Positions 1 to 8,412 of a stretch of 23,260 nucleotides of DNA are shown here, piece by piece. Each line of letters opens with the position of its first letter. The stretch's first letter is position 1. Below the pieces are notes generated by a model. It had not been told where the DNA came from. It saw only the letters and a program-made list of their open reading frames with translations, and did no database searches. The translations under genes were made by a program, and so were the position numbers. The stretch covers positions 1 through 23,260 of the forward strand of contig JASCIV010000353.1 in NCBI GenBank assembly GCA_030374735.1. Direction: 5' to 3'. The stretch is from Gracilaria caudata (taxonomy: Eukaryota > Rhodophyta > Florideophyceae > Gracilariales > Gracilariaceae).

Positions 1-134
1 GGATAATACAAATATGGAAAAACAATTTTGAATAATTTTACCAGATAAACTTTCCCGAAAACTAGCCCTTCTGACCACAAAACTAGCATTCCGAGAACAC
101 AGACGATCCGCAACCAGATAGTACCAAAGTACTT

Positions 135-431
135 TCAGCTCTTAGAAACCAACAGTATCTCTTCTATCAAGGCGGATATTAGTTTTCTTCTTCGCCTTGT
201 CCGAAAAACGCGAATCTTGGCTACTTTGTTTCGTATCGTTTGTTTCTCGACATTAGATAGAGGTCGGTCAATTTCATTTTCCAAATCTTCGACCCGTTTC
301 ACAGGATTTAGATCTTCATTTACCTTATCACCTGAATCGAAGTCACGAGGATCCAGAAGTCCAACAACGACTGCATCTAGAGGATCTTCTGGTCGATACT
401 TTACAGAGGTATCACAAGCTTTCGGAAGTAA
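135..431 (-). CDS. Unrecognised open frame, possible exon or relic
   Basis: I see a 98-codon stretch without stops on the minus strand. It begins just after an in-frame TGA (432-434) and ends with a TGA at 135-137. There is no ATG near its start, so if it is coding it would be an exon or a remnant. The translation is charged and plausible as protein. An acidic middle (around residues 15-50, with the motif DPRDFDSGDKV) is followed by a predicted helix rich in E, K and R and a basic patch RTRRRRK. I do not recognise the family. It could be the coiled-coil part of a retroelement gag, as those occur elsewhere in the window, but I found no matching motif. Confidence that it is real coding DNA is low. 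Confidence 0.28.
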   Translation of the reverse strand, partial: LLPKACDTSVKYRPEDPLDAVVVGLLDPRDFDSGDKVNEDLNPVKRVEDLENEIDRPLSNVEKQTIRNKVAKIRVFRTRRRRKLISALIEEILLVSKS

Positions 432-723
432 TCATTCTTAACGCAGCTCAAATGACAGATCAATTGATATACAAGCTTTCATGCGCAGATCCGCTGAGCT
501 CTACTGCGGTAACCTCCGAGATATTGTTGCAATATTGAGCTAGTATCGAAGAAGCACTTCGTTGCAGCATTCAAACCGAACGCGCGCACTTTCGGAGCTG
601 CTAGTGCGCACATTAGCGCATGTCAGACTGTCACGTCTTGACAGCAACGAGTGACGTAGAAAAATGGGCTTTTACCCATAGGAGCACGAGCTAAGGAGGA
701 TCTACGTACTTGGCACTACAGTA

Positions 724-766
724 TTGGGAGGAGAGGTGCTGCGGTGGGGCTCCTGCGGAGGGGAGT
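724..766 (+). other. G-rich stretch, possible G-quadruplex
   Basis: The stretch contains repeated runs of two to four G (GGGAGGAGAGG, then CGGTGGGG, then GCGGAGGGG) inside about 43 bases. At least four G runs are present, but most are of two, so any quadruplex would be weak. No gene is seen on either side that would give it a role. Confidence 0.3.
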
Positions 767-903
767 ATCAGTCCCCAAAACGTTTCAAAAACAAGGAGGT
801 TCTAGGGAGGGGTTTAGCGACAGTTCTCACAGTGCGTCGATTTGCCTCCCCCTCTATCAGTTGTGCCAAACCTGTTTTGCAAAGCTATTGAGCTACATCC
901 ATT

Positions 904-1109
904 GCCAAATCCGACCAGATTTGGCGTGACGTTTTGCTTCAGAGCTAAGCTTTGCAGCCACTCCAATCTTGCCACCCGGCACACTTGTAATTTTTGCGAC
1001 AAGTTCAAATTGAAAACGCTGATTAGTTGCTCATCCTGTGAAATTCACATCAAAGTTTGGCTTTTGACTGATGGGGGTGCAGTCCGTAGAGCCAAACGCA
1101 ATTTGGCTC
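904..1109. repeat. Two short hairpins with the same GCCAAA/TTTGGC core
   Basis: GCCAAATC (904-911) pairs with GATTTGGC (918-925) across a 6-nt loop. GAGCCAAA (1089-1096) pairs with TTTGGCTC (1102-1109) across a 5-nt loop. More TTTGGC copies lie near 1054, 1119 and 1131. They may be decayed repeat DNA or binding sites. Nothing else in 432-1137 is recognisable as a gene. Confidence 0.35.
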
Positions 1110-1137
1110 TTTGCCTATTTGGCTTTGGAATTTGGCC

Positions 1138-2004
1138 ATGACTGAGAGACATGCTCTCACAGTCTTAAAATTGCGCATATGCGGTCATCTGCACAAATGA
1201 AGGCCTCTGGTCTTTATGTCGCATCCAGTGCCGAAATACAATCCAACGATCGCCCCAGAACTTTGTAAAACAATCTTGGAGCTGAGGTTGGTTGAACTCC
1301 TCTTTTCCAGCGCTCCGGCCTGTAACGCTTGTGCAGGAGCCTTGTTTTAAAACGTTCCAACATTTGACAACGCTGCATATCACACAATGGTGTGCCCAGC
1401 GAGCACGGGCTCTACTTGCCGCCATAACTCGCACGGCGATATTTCATATAATAAACTCAAGCAACCTTCTGCTTGTTGACATGTACAGCCTGAGTGGAAT
1501 TTTGCCTCTCAGATTCATCTTCCCGACGCTCAGCAACAGCGGCTAGATCTCTTCATGGACGATCCTCGGTTCCACTCGCAACCACTGGGACTCGATGTGA
1601 CCATTGTTAGCGCTAAAAGCCAAACCTACACCACTCATGCCTCTCGCTACGCCGGCGATACCGCTACCAAGGCTGAAGAGCTCAACCACAGCAAATACGA
1701 CTCTTTCTGCACACCCAACAATATGCACCTTATCCCTTGCGGTTTTGATGCGCACGGAGGCACGGGAACATCGCTGAAGGCCTTCTTCCGTAAGTTGGCG
1801 GACTCCTTGTCCAAACTTCGTGGCTCTAATCCTGGTCTGGAGCACCGCGCTGTCATGGTGCACCTCGAATGCATGGTCTACAGCACACGGCCGCAGCGGT
1901 TAACTGCCTGTAATATAGCGAGCCGTGCCAGCGAGGCTGGGCCGTACAGGATTGTCACGTGGGTAAGGACTGATAGGGAACAGGAGAGATTTTCACCGAA
2001 CTAG
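1138..2004 (+). pseudogene. C-terminal part of a non-LTR retrotransposon ORF (zinc-binding and restriction-like endonuclease region)
   Basis: One plus frame reads from the ATG at 1138 to the stop ending at 2004, broken only by TGA (1198), TAA (1348) and TGA (1477). It starts with a leucine-rich segment. A Cys/His cluster follows (ACNACAGAL, then YHTMVCP), as in the knuckle that follows the RT in non-LTR elements and related RT proteins. Next comes a block like the restriction-like endonuclease domain: RLDLF, then PLGLDVTIVS, an Ala/Gly-rich helix containing AGDTATKAEE, then KYDSFC, LIPCGFDAHGGTG and a C-terminal helix KAFFRKLADSL. In such domains the D of the DVTI-type strand is catalytic. 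The RT itself is not present upstream, so this is a 5'-truncated and mutated copy, which is usual for these elements. The family call rests on motif layout only. Confidence 0.5.
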
Positions 2005-2024
2005 GCAAACAAATAGCTTCGAGG

Positions 2025-2110
2025 TGCACTATAGCAGTGCATCCTCCTACGTGGCACACGTATCGTGGCACGGCGGAGGTCGGGCTGCACTCACCCTTAG
2101 GGTGAGTGCA
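2025..2110. repeat. Two hairpins with shared TGCACT/AGTGCA arms
   Basis: The first hairpin has 6-bp arms TGCACT and AGTGCA (2025-2030 and 2036-2041) around a 5-nt loop. The second has perfect 11-bp arms TGCACTCACCC and GGGTGAGTGCA (2086-2096 and 2100-2110) around the 3-nt loop TTA. The outer six bases are the same in both. They lie at the presumed start of the LTR of element E. Confidence 0.6.
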
Positions 2111-2426
2111 CTGCCACCTCGTCTACATAATCGTAAAGGTAAGCACCTTCTGGCTAACTCCATGACCCACAGGTCTCTACAGTCAACCTATCGGTCTAGC
2201 CCGAGTACTTCAGGCTCTAATACTCCGTCGTGCCTCGCGTACTGCATCTACCGAGAAGGCTCGACCCGCCGGTCGACTACTAGTCGCCCCTAGAGGTTTG
2301 TGCTACGGCATACATTGTTGGTGTTTCTCTCTCCGCCTTCTAAGTTGAGTTACCGATCCGCTCCCTAGCGCCGCGTCCACACAAACACCCATCGGTACCG
2401 ACAGCCTAGCATTGGCTATACCACAT
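2025..2426 (+). mobile_element. LTR (3' end certain, 5' end uncertain) of gypsy element E
   Basis: The 3' boundary is set by the CA at 2425-2426. A 3-nt spacer follows, then the 18-nt primer-binding site that is also found behind two other LTRs in this window. The 5' boundary is a guess: TG at 2025 opens a strong hairpin, and the non-LTR relic ends just before it. No second LTR copy was found to confirm the length. The LTR carries two hairpins with related arms (listed separately). Confidence 0.45.
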
Positions 2427-2429
2427 TTT

Positions 2430-2447
2430 GGTCTCCCGACTTAGAAT
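2430..2447 (+). other. Primer-binding site of gypsy element E
   Basis: TGGTCTCCCGACTTAGAA starts three bases after the LTR end (CA at 2425-2426). The same 18 bases occur at 17410-17427 (+) and 16312-16329 (-), each time 3 nt after a CA. Its complement ends in CCA and has the layout of a tRNA 3' end: 5-nt T-stem CTAAG, 7-nt acceptor TCGGGAG, then A, then CCA. The implied C1-G72 pair is the hallmark of eukaryotic tRNA-Tyr. Confidence 0.7.
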
Positions 2448-2564
2448 TTGTGGATCACCAATTGGTACGAGGACAAGAATCCGAAAGGAAGGCTTGGAAG
2501 AAAATCACCGCTTGGTTTGTACGAATCACTGGAAAAAGAACTTTGCAGATCATCAGTTCACCTA

Positions 2565-2702
2565 ATGGGCCAGTCACGACTACCGCGAAGGTCTAAGGGT
2601 GCGTCGAGCCGAGGATCGGGCACCACCCCTTCCTTCTCGTACACACGACCGATCTTGGACAGCCCTGAAAGGTTACTACGTAATAGTACTCTCACGAATT
2701 AA
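2565..2702 (+). pseudogene. Possible gag N-terminus of element E
   Basis: An ATG lies 117 bases after the primer-binding site and opens a 45-codon frame ending in TAA. The product is basic and Ser/Arg-rich (PRRSKGASSRGSG), like the N-termini of the gag proteins of elements A and C. It breaks off where the SINE and palindrome region begins. The assignment is by position and composition only. Confidence 0.3.
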
Positions 2703-2840
2703 ACCCGGGGCTGGAGCGATTTCTATCTTCACATCGTCCTTAGAGAAGGCAGCCCAGTGCACTGGTGTCTGACATGGGCTTACTTTCTAAACTGCAGATA
2801 CAAAAGCGCACGTGGAGCCCATATATAAGTTATACGTTAA

Positions 2841-2944
2841 GATGGGTTGGCCTGGTTGGTTGGTTGGTCAAGTCGAAGCCAGAGGTCCCGGGTTCGGACC
2901 TCACGGAGGTCTGGACAGAAAATAAGGAACAAAAATTAAAAAAG
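2841..2944 (+). mobile_element. tRNA-derived SINE-like element or tRNA pseudogene
   Basis: TGGCCTGGTTGG (2848-2859) fits the RNA polymerase III A box with one mismatch. GGTTCGGACCT (2891-2901) resembles the B box with about two mismatches, 43 bases downstream. The B box sits in a perfect hairpin with 7-bp arms GAGGTCC and GGACCTC (2883-2889 and 2897-2903). The unit ends in an A-rich tail (2929-2944). No complete cloverleaf with an anticodon arm can be drawn, so it is not a functional tRNA gene. The internal promoter boxes followed by an A-rich tail point to a SINE. No second copy is visible in the window. Confidence 0.45.
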
Positions 2945-3058
2945 TAAACTAGAGCAAAATCCAGGATATGACGTGTACATGTGTACACGTGTGATGTTTG
3001 TGTATATCTCCGTGGCCCTCACCGGTCCAATGTATTTTGTGTAGCGCAACAATCTTTT

Positions 3059-3200
3059 TAGTGGTACGGTGCCACTACAAATCATTATATTGCTCGTGGA
3101 ATAGTGGTACCGTACCACTAGACTTTTAGTGGTTTAGTGGATATTGCAACACTAGAATTGCAGTGTCTCACTGGATATTTTTAGTAGGACCGTACTACTA
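3059..3200. repeat. Cluster of three 19-bp palindromes
   Basis: The palindromes are TAGTGGTACGGTGCCACTA (3059-3077), TAGTGGTACCGTACCACTA (3102-3120) and TAGTAGGACCGTACTACTA (3182-3200). The middle one is perfect, with 9-bp arms and a single central base. The outer two each have one mismatch between arms. Between and after them are partial repeats such as ACTAGAATTGCAGTGTCTCA and a related ACTAGAATTACTG stretch, so the region looks like diverged tandem units. They could be binding sites for a dimeric DNA-binding protein or the ends of small inverted-repeat elements. The DNA from 2945 to 3240 has no gene. Confidence 0.7.
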
Positions 3201-3244
3201 GAATTACTGTAAAGTTACACTGGAATTTTCACCATTTACCATGC

Positions 3245-3484
3245 AGTGTAGTACATGCGATAGCCGAACAGCTATACTTGCTTCGAGACGAAGGGGTAGC
3301 GCTCAAGTAGCTGGCCAACGAGGCATACGTGCTCGAGTTCCGTACTTCAACCAGTGCGGATAATTGCGCAAAACCTTTTCCAAGCTTCCCTCGCGGTTCC
3401 GCGATACTTCTTCCCCGGAACAGGGCATCTTGGCGATCTGATTTATCAAGAGGCGAGGCAGTCCCGAGAGGGCTCACTCCTTGA
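3245..3484 (+). pseudogene. Possible gag coiled-coil fragment
   Basis: This plus frame has one internal stop (TAG near 3306). It begins with a helix that includes IAEQLYLLRDEGVALK and then LANEAYVLEFRT. The spacing of E, Q, L and R residues is like the coiled coil in the gag of element C (LEEQLRILRNAH). If so, it would be the continuation of element E's gag beyond the SINE and palindrome region. The similarity is short and could be chance. The following stretch, 3485-3943, shows nothing I can assign. Confidence 0.2.
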
Positions 3485-3943
3485 CGCGGTCATTGTTCAC
3501 TTCACCATCCGCTACGGTGCATTGCCCTGCAGGAGGGAGGCGGTTCACAGCCGGGACGTCGTCCTCTGGTTGGCTCTGCACTCGAGAGCTTGAGTGGTGC
3601 ACGGCGCTTACTGTGGCAGTTCGTTCGGTGCCAACGGCTGCCACAGGAAATGTTGCAATTTGGGTCCGCGGACAGGGGTTGCAGTTTCCACCAAGATTCA
3701 AATATTATAGCAATCTGACACCGGCCGAGTAACCTCTTCCATTTGGGGTCATACTTTGCTACGTGTACTGTGACGGCACTTCTCATCAAGTCATACGGGC
3801 TTCCGTTCCCTCGCCCACCGTGATGTGCCCTTGCAGTCGAACTTTCGTCTAGTGCGCCCGCGAGTCCATCCAATACCGGGAGCGGTTGTCTAATTCCTTT
3901 CCTCACAACGAGGCTGGTATCGACAGCGAAACCGAGAGGACTA

Positions 3944-5395
3944 CTAGTCCTGGCATCCAGGCATGTGTTTCCCTATGTCCTGGTTCACTACGCGGGTGTA
4001 GCACGGGCGACTCGTCCGTGAACACGGGTTACCTGTACTGGTCTGGCACCAGCTACATACCTCGGCCCTCAGTGTTTCATCGTTATCGCCATCCTCCGCA
4101 TCGGAGCCTTCAGTATCCAGATGACCTGGGTAAGCTGAGACGGCTTTGCCAGTGCCCTCCACAGGAACTTCTCGATTCCGAGCTCGCTCGAGCGACTGCG
4201 AAACCTGTTCTAGTGGTGTGACGTGACCTAGAGTTATCCTGAGCAAAATTCCTGGACCCGGGCGACGCCGACAAAACAGAGTGATCAGCAGCATTCTATT
4301 CCCCCTCCTTAGGAAGTCGCCCCAGGCTTCCCAGTAGGTCGGGCGATGGACCAACTCGTAGCGAGTCAGTAGTCCCTTCGTGGGGAACTGTAGCGCCAGT
4401 GGGAGATAAGTTCGAAGTATCCGGTACATCGGAGGGATCCATTTGGGGATGCTGAACAGCGGGCAGTACACTATGTACTGTATCGTCTCCGGGCGGTTTA
4501 TCCCCGGTGGGTGGGGCGACAACGAATTCCATGTCCGGCTTTGGAGCGAAAGTGACGGGATGGCATGAATGACGTTCATGATGCCTGTCCATGTCTACCA
4601 CGACAGTGTCCGGTGTTGTAGACAGTACCAGATGGGGTACGTCCACAATGGGGGATAGTTTGTGCCTCTTTTCCCTCTGATGATTGTTGTTCTCCTTGCG
4701 AACAAAGACATACTGATCAGTACAGACCGGCGGGAGCAGTTGCTTGAGACGCTTTTCAAACTCCTTCTTGTACCGAAGCTGCGACTTTTCCATGGCTTTC
4801 CTGGCAACAGGCACCATCGTAGAAAGCCACAGTTTCCAGGGATCCTGGCATAATGTGGGAGACGGGTATTTCGACAGTGTAGCATGTGCTTCGATAGCAA
4901 CTGGAGGCGGTCTTTTCGATAGTACGAGCTCGAAAGGTGACAGACCGGTGACCAGATGCACTTGGTTGCTTTGCGCCTAGGACACAGCGTCAGTATCGAG
5001 GTTCCTTTCCCTGGGATGATCAGCAAGATACGCACGTAAAGCGTTCAGGATCGTACGATTGAAACATTCAACCCGTCCATTACCCTGCGGGTGATAGTTA
5101 GTGACAAACATGTTCTTGATTTTTAAAATTCTGCAGATGTCCTGAAAGAACTTCGAGGTAAACTGAGAGCCAACATCAGACAAGACCTGTACATGTGGAC
5201 CGTATGTGAAGACCCAGTGGTAACGAAAGCCTCCGCTACCGAACTCGCGGTGATTCTCTTCAACTGGAAAGTCCGTACAAGCTTGGAAAAGTGGTTGGCA
5301 ATCACCAATTAGAACCTGTTTCCACGAGGTGCTCTGAATAGTTTTCCCGTAATATACATGGCCACAATTTCGAGCAGAACGTGACCTAGAAGCAA
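3944..5395 (-). pseudogene. Truncated gypsy integrase (element B)
   Basis: This is the C-terminal pol fragment of a second gypsy element. From high to low coordinate it reads AMYITGKLF (the first-Asp site, where Tyr stands), RGNRF, a TAA stop (5309-5311), then IANHFSKL. A 1-base deletion follows near 5210, then YHWVFTYGP, VLSDVGSQF (second catalytic Asp) and NYHPQGNGRVECFNRT (catalytic Glu). After a TAG stop (4977-4979) come LSPFELVLSKRP, a long basic helix and a GPY-like SH3 segment, ending at 4296. Acidic tail-like sequence continues in another frame down to 3944. The H2C2 zinc finger and everything before it are missing. The fragment is joined directly to the chromodomain of element A. The Asp, Glu and flanking motifs make the integrase call firm. 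It is clearly non-functional. Confidence 0.8.
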
Positions 5396-5633
5396 CGTTA
5401 ACTTCTTCAAAGTGTCGACGTAGCCACCATGTATCCTCGCTAGGTGGGAATCCATAAAAGCGCGTTCTGAACAGTATAGTACTGTCATCCGCATGCCATC
5501 CATGATCAACGATTCGTTCCAGGGCGAATTCCTTCGTGCTCTCAAGATTCTCTTCATATTCCTGATCTTCCTCCGTCTTCTCTAGATTCCTAGACTCTTT
5601 TGTCACAATCGGCGCTTCACTTGCAACCTTCAA
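5395..5633 (-). pseudogene. Chromodomain at the pol C-terminus of element A
   Basis: An acidic linker (EKTEEDQEYEENLE) leads to FALERIVDHGW, then a short beta segment LFRTRFYGF, then PPSEDTWWLRRHF. This is the chromodomain layout: an aromatic and E/V-rich first strand, the G-(F/Y)-x-P-x-x-D/N-T-W motif, and a C-terminal helix. In chromoviruses this domain follows the integrase and guides insertion to chromatin carrying particular histone marks. The expected third-strand motif TWEP reads TWWL. The frame then runs without a stop into sequence that belongs to the integrase of element B, so the domain is at a recombination or deletion joint. Confidence 0.7.
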
Positions 5634-6900
5634 GATCTTTTTGTTTCGGTTATCCCGTTTGTTTGGTGATGTCGCCGCAGGATTGGCAGCTAGTCGCTCG
5701 AGACTTCCTCGCGTCGGTCCCTCTTCCTTCGGTCTTACGTTAGCCTAAATTGGTGGGGCATTCCCCGTATTGTCCGCAGACCTGGCGGCGGTATCCGCAA
5801 CAACTGCCTTCTCCAATTGGAGAGATGGCCACTCCACAGTTTGGCAACCCATGGGTTGGGCCACATGATAATGTCTCAAGCTTGAAGAAATATCATCTTC
5901 ATCTCCAGCCTTGGCGGAATTCTCGGTGCTCTCACCTTCACCAGCCTTCGGCGTGTCGTCATCTCTCTCCTCACATGAGGTCTCTTGACTGCTCTCAGCT
6001 TCTTCCGTCGAATGCGACTTCAGGATGCGGCGCACTGCACGGAGCTTCCTCCCATCGTTGCTGATAACAGCCTATCTGGACCTTTCTCCATGTTCGTCCA
6101 CACGGTTTGGATTTAGGGTTTTTTATACCCTCAAACGTTCCTGTATCTGTCACAGTACGCTGCACATTTGTGCGCATCCCCATAGAGTTGCCTAAGCTCT
6201 CCATGGGACGTGGTGAGGTCATTGGTGCATCTTGCTGCGGCTCCACGGCGTGTGTTGCCATTTCCTGTCCAGCAGGGCTGCTAAAATCCACGATCTCGTG
6301 AGCAGAAATGCCGTGATGCAAACCGGCATCCGTTGATGAAACGCGCTGCCTGTCTGCCGCATCGGTGCCGACATGGCATTTTTTTTTGGAAAATTACCCG
6401 ATTGACATCTGCCGATGACGCGAGCGGCGTGCCCGCAATGCCTGTGCCAAGATGGCAATTTTTTCGAAAAAATTGTTTCTCGTGCAGACGGCAGATCCGC
6501 AGGTGCGCGTGCAGCGACGGCAGGCTGTGGTGGCACATCTGAGATCGTGCCGCCACCTTTAAATTTGCCTTGCTGTACAGCATCGCCAGAGCCAATAGAG
6601 CCATGTGCAACCCCAGAGGCTGATGCAACATCATTAACCGCTGCATCTGGTGCACTCACCACCCTGTCGTGTGGGATACGCTCTACCTCATCTCCTCGTC
6701 TGATGACGACAGTGCTCTCGCCGAACTCGACGACTTCATGCGATCCATCCGCGATGGAAGCCAACTTGTGGTGCTTCTTTCTCTCCATTTCTTCGCCTAC
6801 CATCCTGACCTCAGGTCGCTCAATTCTCACGAAGACGTGACCACCAACTCGGAGATCCGGAAGTGCCTGACGCAACGACCTGTCATGATTCTTCTTGTAG
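5634..6900 (-). pseudogene. Low-complexity tail between integrase and chromodomain of element A
   Basis: This region continues the pol frame beyond the integrase SH3-like part, in two or three frames. The part near 6600 is Ala/Gly/Val-rich. The part at 5745-6035 is acidic and Ser-rich (EEAESSQETS, EERDDDTPKAGEGE). It contains an imperfect tandem duplication at 6335-6492. No known domain is visible. It probably served as a flexible linker to the chromodomain, which is inference. Minor stops and frame changes separate the pieces (around 6219, 5995 and 5745). Confidence 0.5.
6335..6492. repeat. Imperfect tandem duplication, about 79 bases per unit
   Basis: Unit 1 (6335-6413) and unit 2 (6414-6492) align through their whole length. 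Matching blocks include GATGA plus CGCG, then GTGCC followed by ATGGCA, a T run, and GGAAAATT versus GAAAAAATT. In the minus-strand reading they give two related peptide units, one with IFSKKLPSWHRH and the other with NFPKKNAMSAP. The frame is kept across both. Confidence 0.6.
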
Positions 6901-8042
6901 CGTGCTTGGGCCTTTCCCATCTCTTTCGCGTCTCGTGCGGAGCGTCGACGAAGCTCTTCTCTCCAGCGTAGATGAAACTGAGCCGGAGTCGGCACCTCAT
7001 CCTCCAACTCATTCGAGTGAATCTCAAGCGGTAATGCCAGTGGTCGGCGAGACAGTACCAACTCGAATGGCGCGGATTTCGTTGTCGAACGCACCTGTGT
7101 GTTGTACGCATAACAGAGCTTGTCCGTATACAGATCCCAGTCTCGAGGGTGGTCCGCGATGCAGTGCCGAAGTGGGGCAAGTAGCGTGTGGTGGTAGCGC
7201 TCCACCTGACCGTCGCACTGCGGATGTGGTAAACACGTTCTTCACACCCAGTATTCTACATACATCCTGGAAGAATCTTGCAGTGAACTGCTTCCCGTTA
7301 TCCGATAACAGCGTTTCCGGCGGTCCGTAGTTATACAACCAGTGATGCATAATCGCTCGTGTGATCACGGCCGCGGTGATCTGCTTCAGCGCAACAGTCC
7401 TGAACAGCTTCGAAAATCGGTCGTTGATTACCAATAGGTAACAATTACCTCGCTTCGAACTAATCAGTTCGCCCAAGATGTAAATACTGACGTACTTCAT
7501 AGGCGATTTCGCCGGAAATAGCTTCAAAGGCTTCTTCTCCTTCCAGAGTTTTACTCTATTTTTCGCGCATGTAACGCACAATTTAGCTGTCGCATGACAA
7601 TCCATTGCCAAAGTAGGCCAATAGAAATCTCTTCTGAGAGTCAGAAAGAGCTTAGTTCCTCCTGGTTGACCAGACAGCTGGGAGTAGTGATCCAAATGCG
7701 GTACCCTGCTCTGTAGAACGAGCGGTATCACGATTTGTTCATACGACTCCACTGTCCTCACCAAAATACCCCGATCAGCGAGACAAAAAGGTAGGTCCTC
7801 CCCCCCGTTAAGACGAGAGCGGATTGCCGCGCAGAAGTTATCCGTGAGCTGCTCACGCGGTATTTCTGCAAGTGTAAATCGTTCGAGCTGATCTTCATCG
7901 ACGGTATTTGTAGTCTGGGCCACCAGTAATTCGAAAGCAGAATGTTCATCATCTGGGCCATCCAGTTCTTCTTCCCTTGCGGAGTCCTCCATTACTAAGC
8001 ATGGTATTTCGTCATCAATGGGCAATTGGCTTTCTACCAAAG
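6901..8042 (-). pseudogene. Integrase domain of element A
   Basis: The H2C2 zinc region comes first: HLDHYSQLSGQPGG, then FYWPTLAMDCHATAKLCVTC. Its two Cys are kept, but the second His of the usual GHPG is Gln. The catalytic core follows with KYVSIYILGELI, where Tyr (codon 7480-7482) replaces the first catalytic Asp, then LLVINDRFSKL, YNYGPPETLLSDNGKQF (second Asp) and VERYHHTLL (Glu). A frameshift at about 7230, best explained by loss of a few bases, lies between the second Asp and the Glu. The C-terminal part has AYNTQVRSTTKSAPFEL and a GPY/SH3-like segment VGGHVFVRIER. Such integrases insert cDNA into the genome. This one cannot be active as it stands. Confidence 0.85.
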
Positions 8043-8412
8043 TTTCGAGTCGCGATAATGCGTCGGCGTGAACGTTTGAAGTTCCCTTCTTGTAATTGAC
8101 CGTGACGTCAAATTCCAAAAGGCGCAAACTTCAGCGCATGAAACGGCCCAAGGGATCATTGATAGACAAAAGCCAACGCAGGCAAGAATGGTCGGTATTG
8201 ACCGTGATGTGTACCCCCTGTAGGTAAAGACGAAGGGTCGTGAAAGCCAAGACAACGGCAAGGCACTCCTTTTCTGACACTGAGAAGTTCTTTTCTGCTT
8301 GGTGCAGTGACTGTGACCAGTATCCAATTGGATATCGTTTGCCGTCTTTGTGCGTCCAAAAAAGGGCACACTCTACCTGATATTCACTGGAATCAGTGTC
8401 TACGGAGTACTG
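8043..8412 (-). pseudogene. RNase H domain of element A
   Basis: The Ty3-type RNase H motifs are in order: YSVDTDSSEYQVECALF (Asp), NFSVSEKECLAVV (Glu), GVHITVNTDHSCLRWLL (Asp), and the end motif NVHADALSRL. All three acidic catalytic positions appear intact. One TGA stop stands between RFMR and SLRLLEF, at the place where relatives have Trp, so it is probably TGG to TGA. The domain degrades the RNA strand of the RNA/DNA hybrid during reverse transcription. Confidence 0.85.

Noticed and set aside
842..1141. Plus frame with CNFC and CSSC cysteine pairs
   Set aside because: The spacing does not match a known zinc finger, and the frame overlaps simple TTTGGC repeats.
2841..2910. Functional tRNA gene
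   Set aside because: No cloverleaf with an anticodon stem can be drawn, and both promoter boxes deviate from consensus.
3059..3200. CRISPR array
   Set aside because: There are only three palindromic copies with unequal spacers (24 and 61 bases) in a eukaryotic context, and no cas genes.
3600..3665. Minus-strand CNISCGSRWHRTNC, similar to a gag zinc knuckle
   Set aside because: The spacing is C-x3-C-x4-H-x3-C, not C-x2-C-x4-H-x4-C, and there is no gag context around it.
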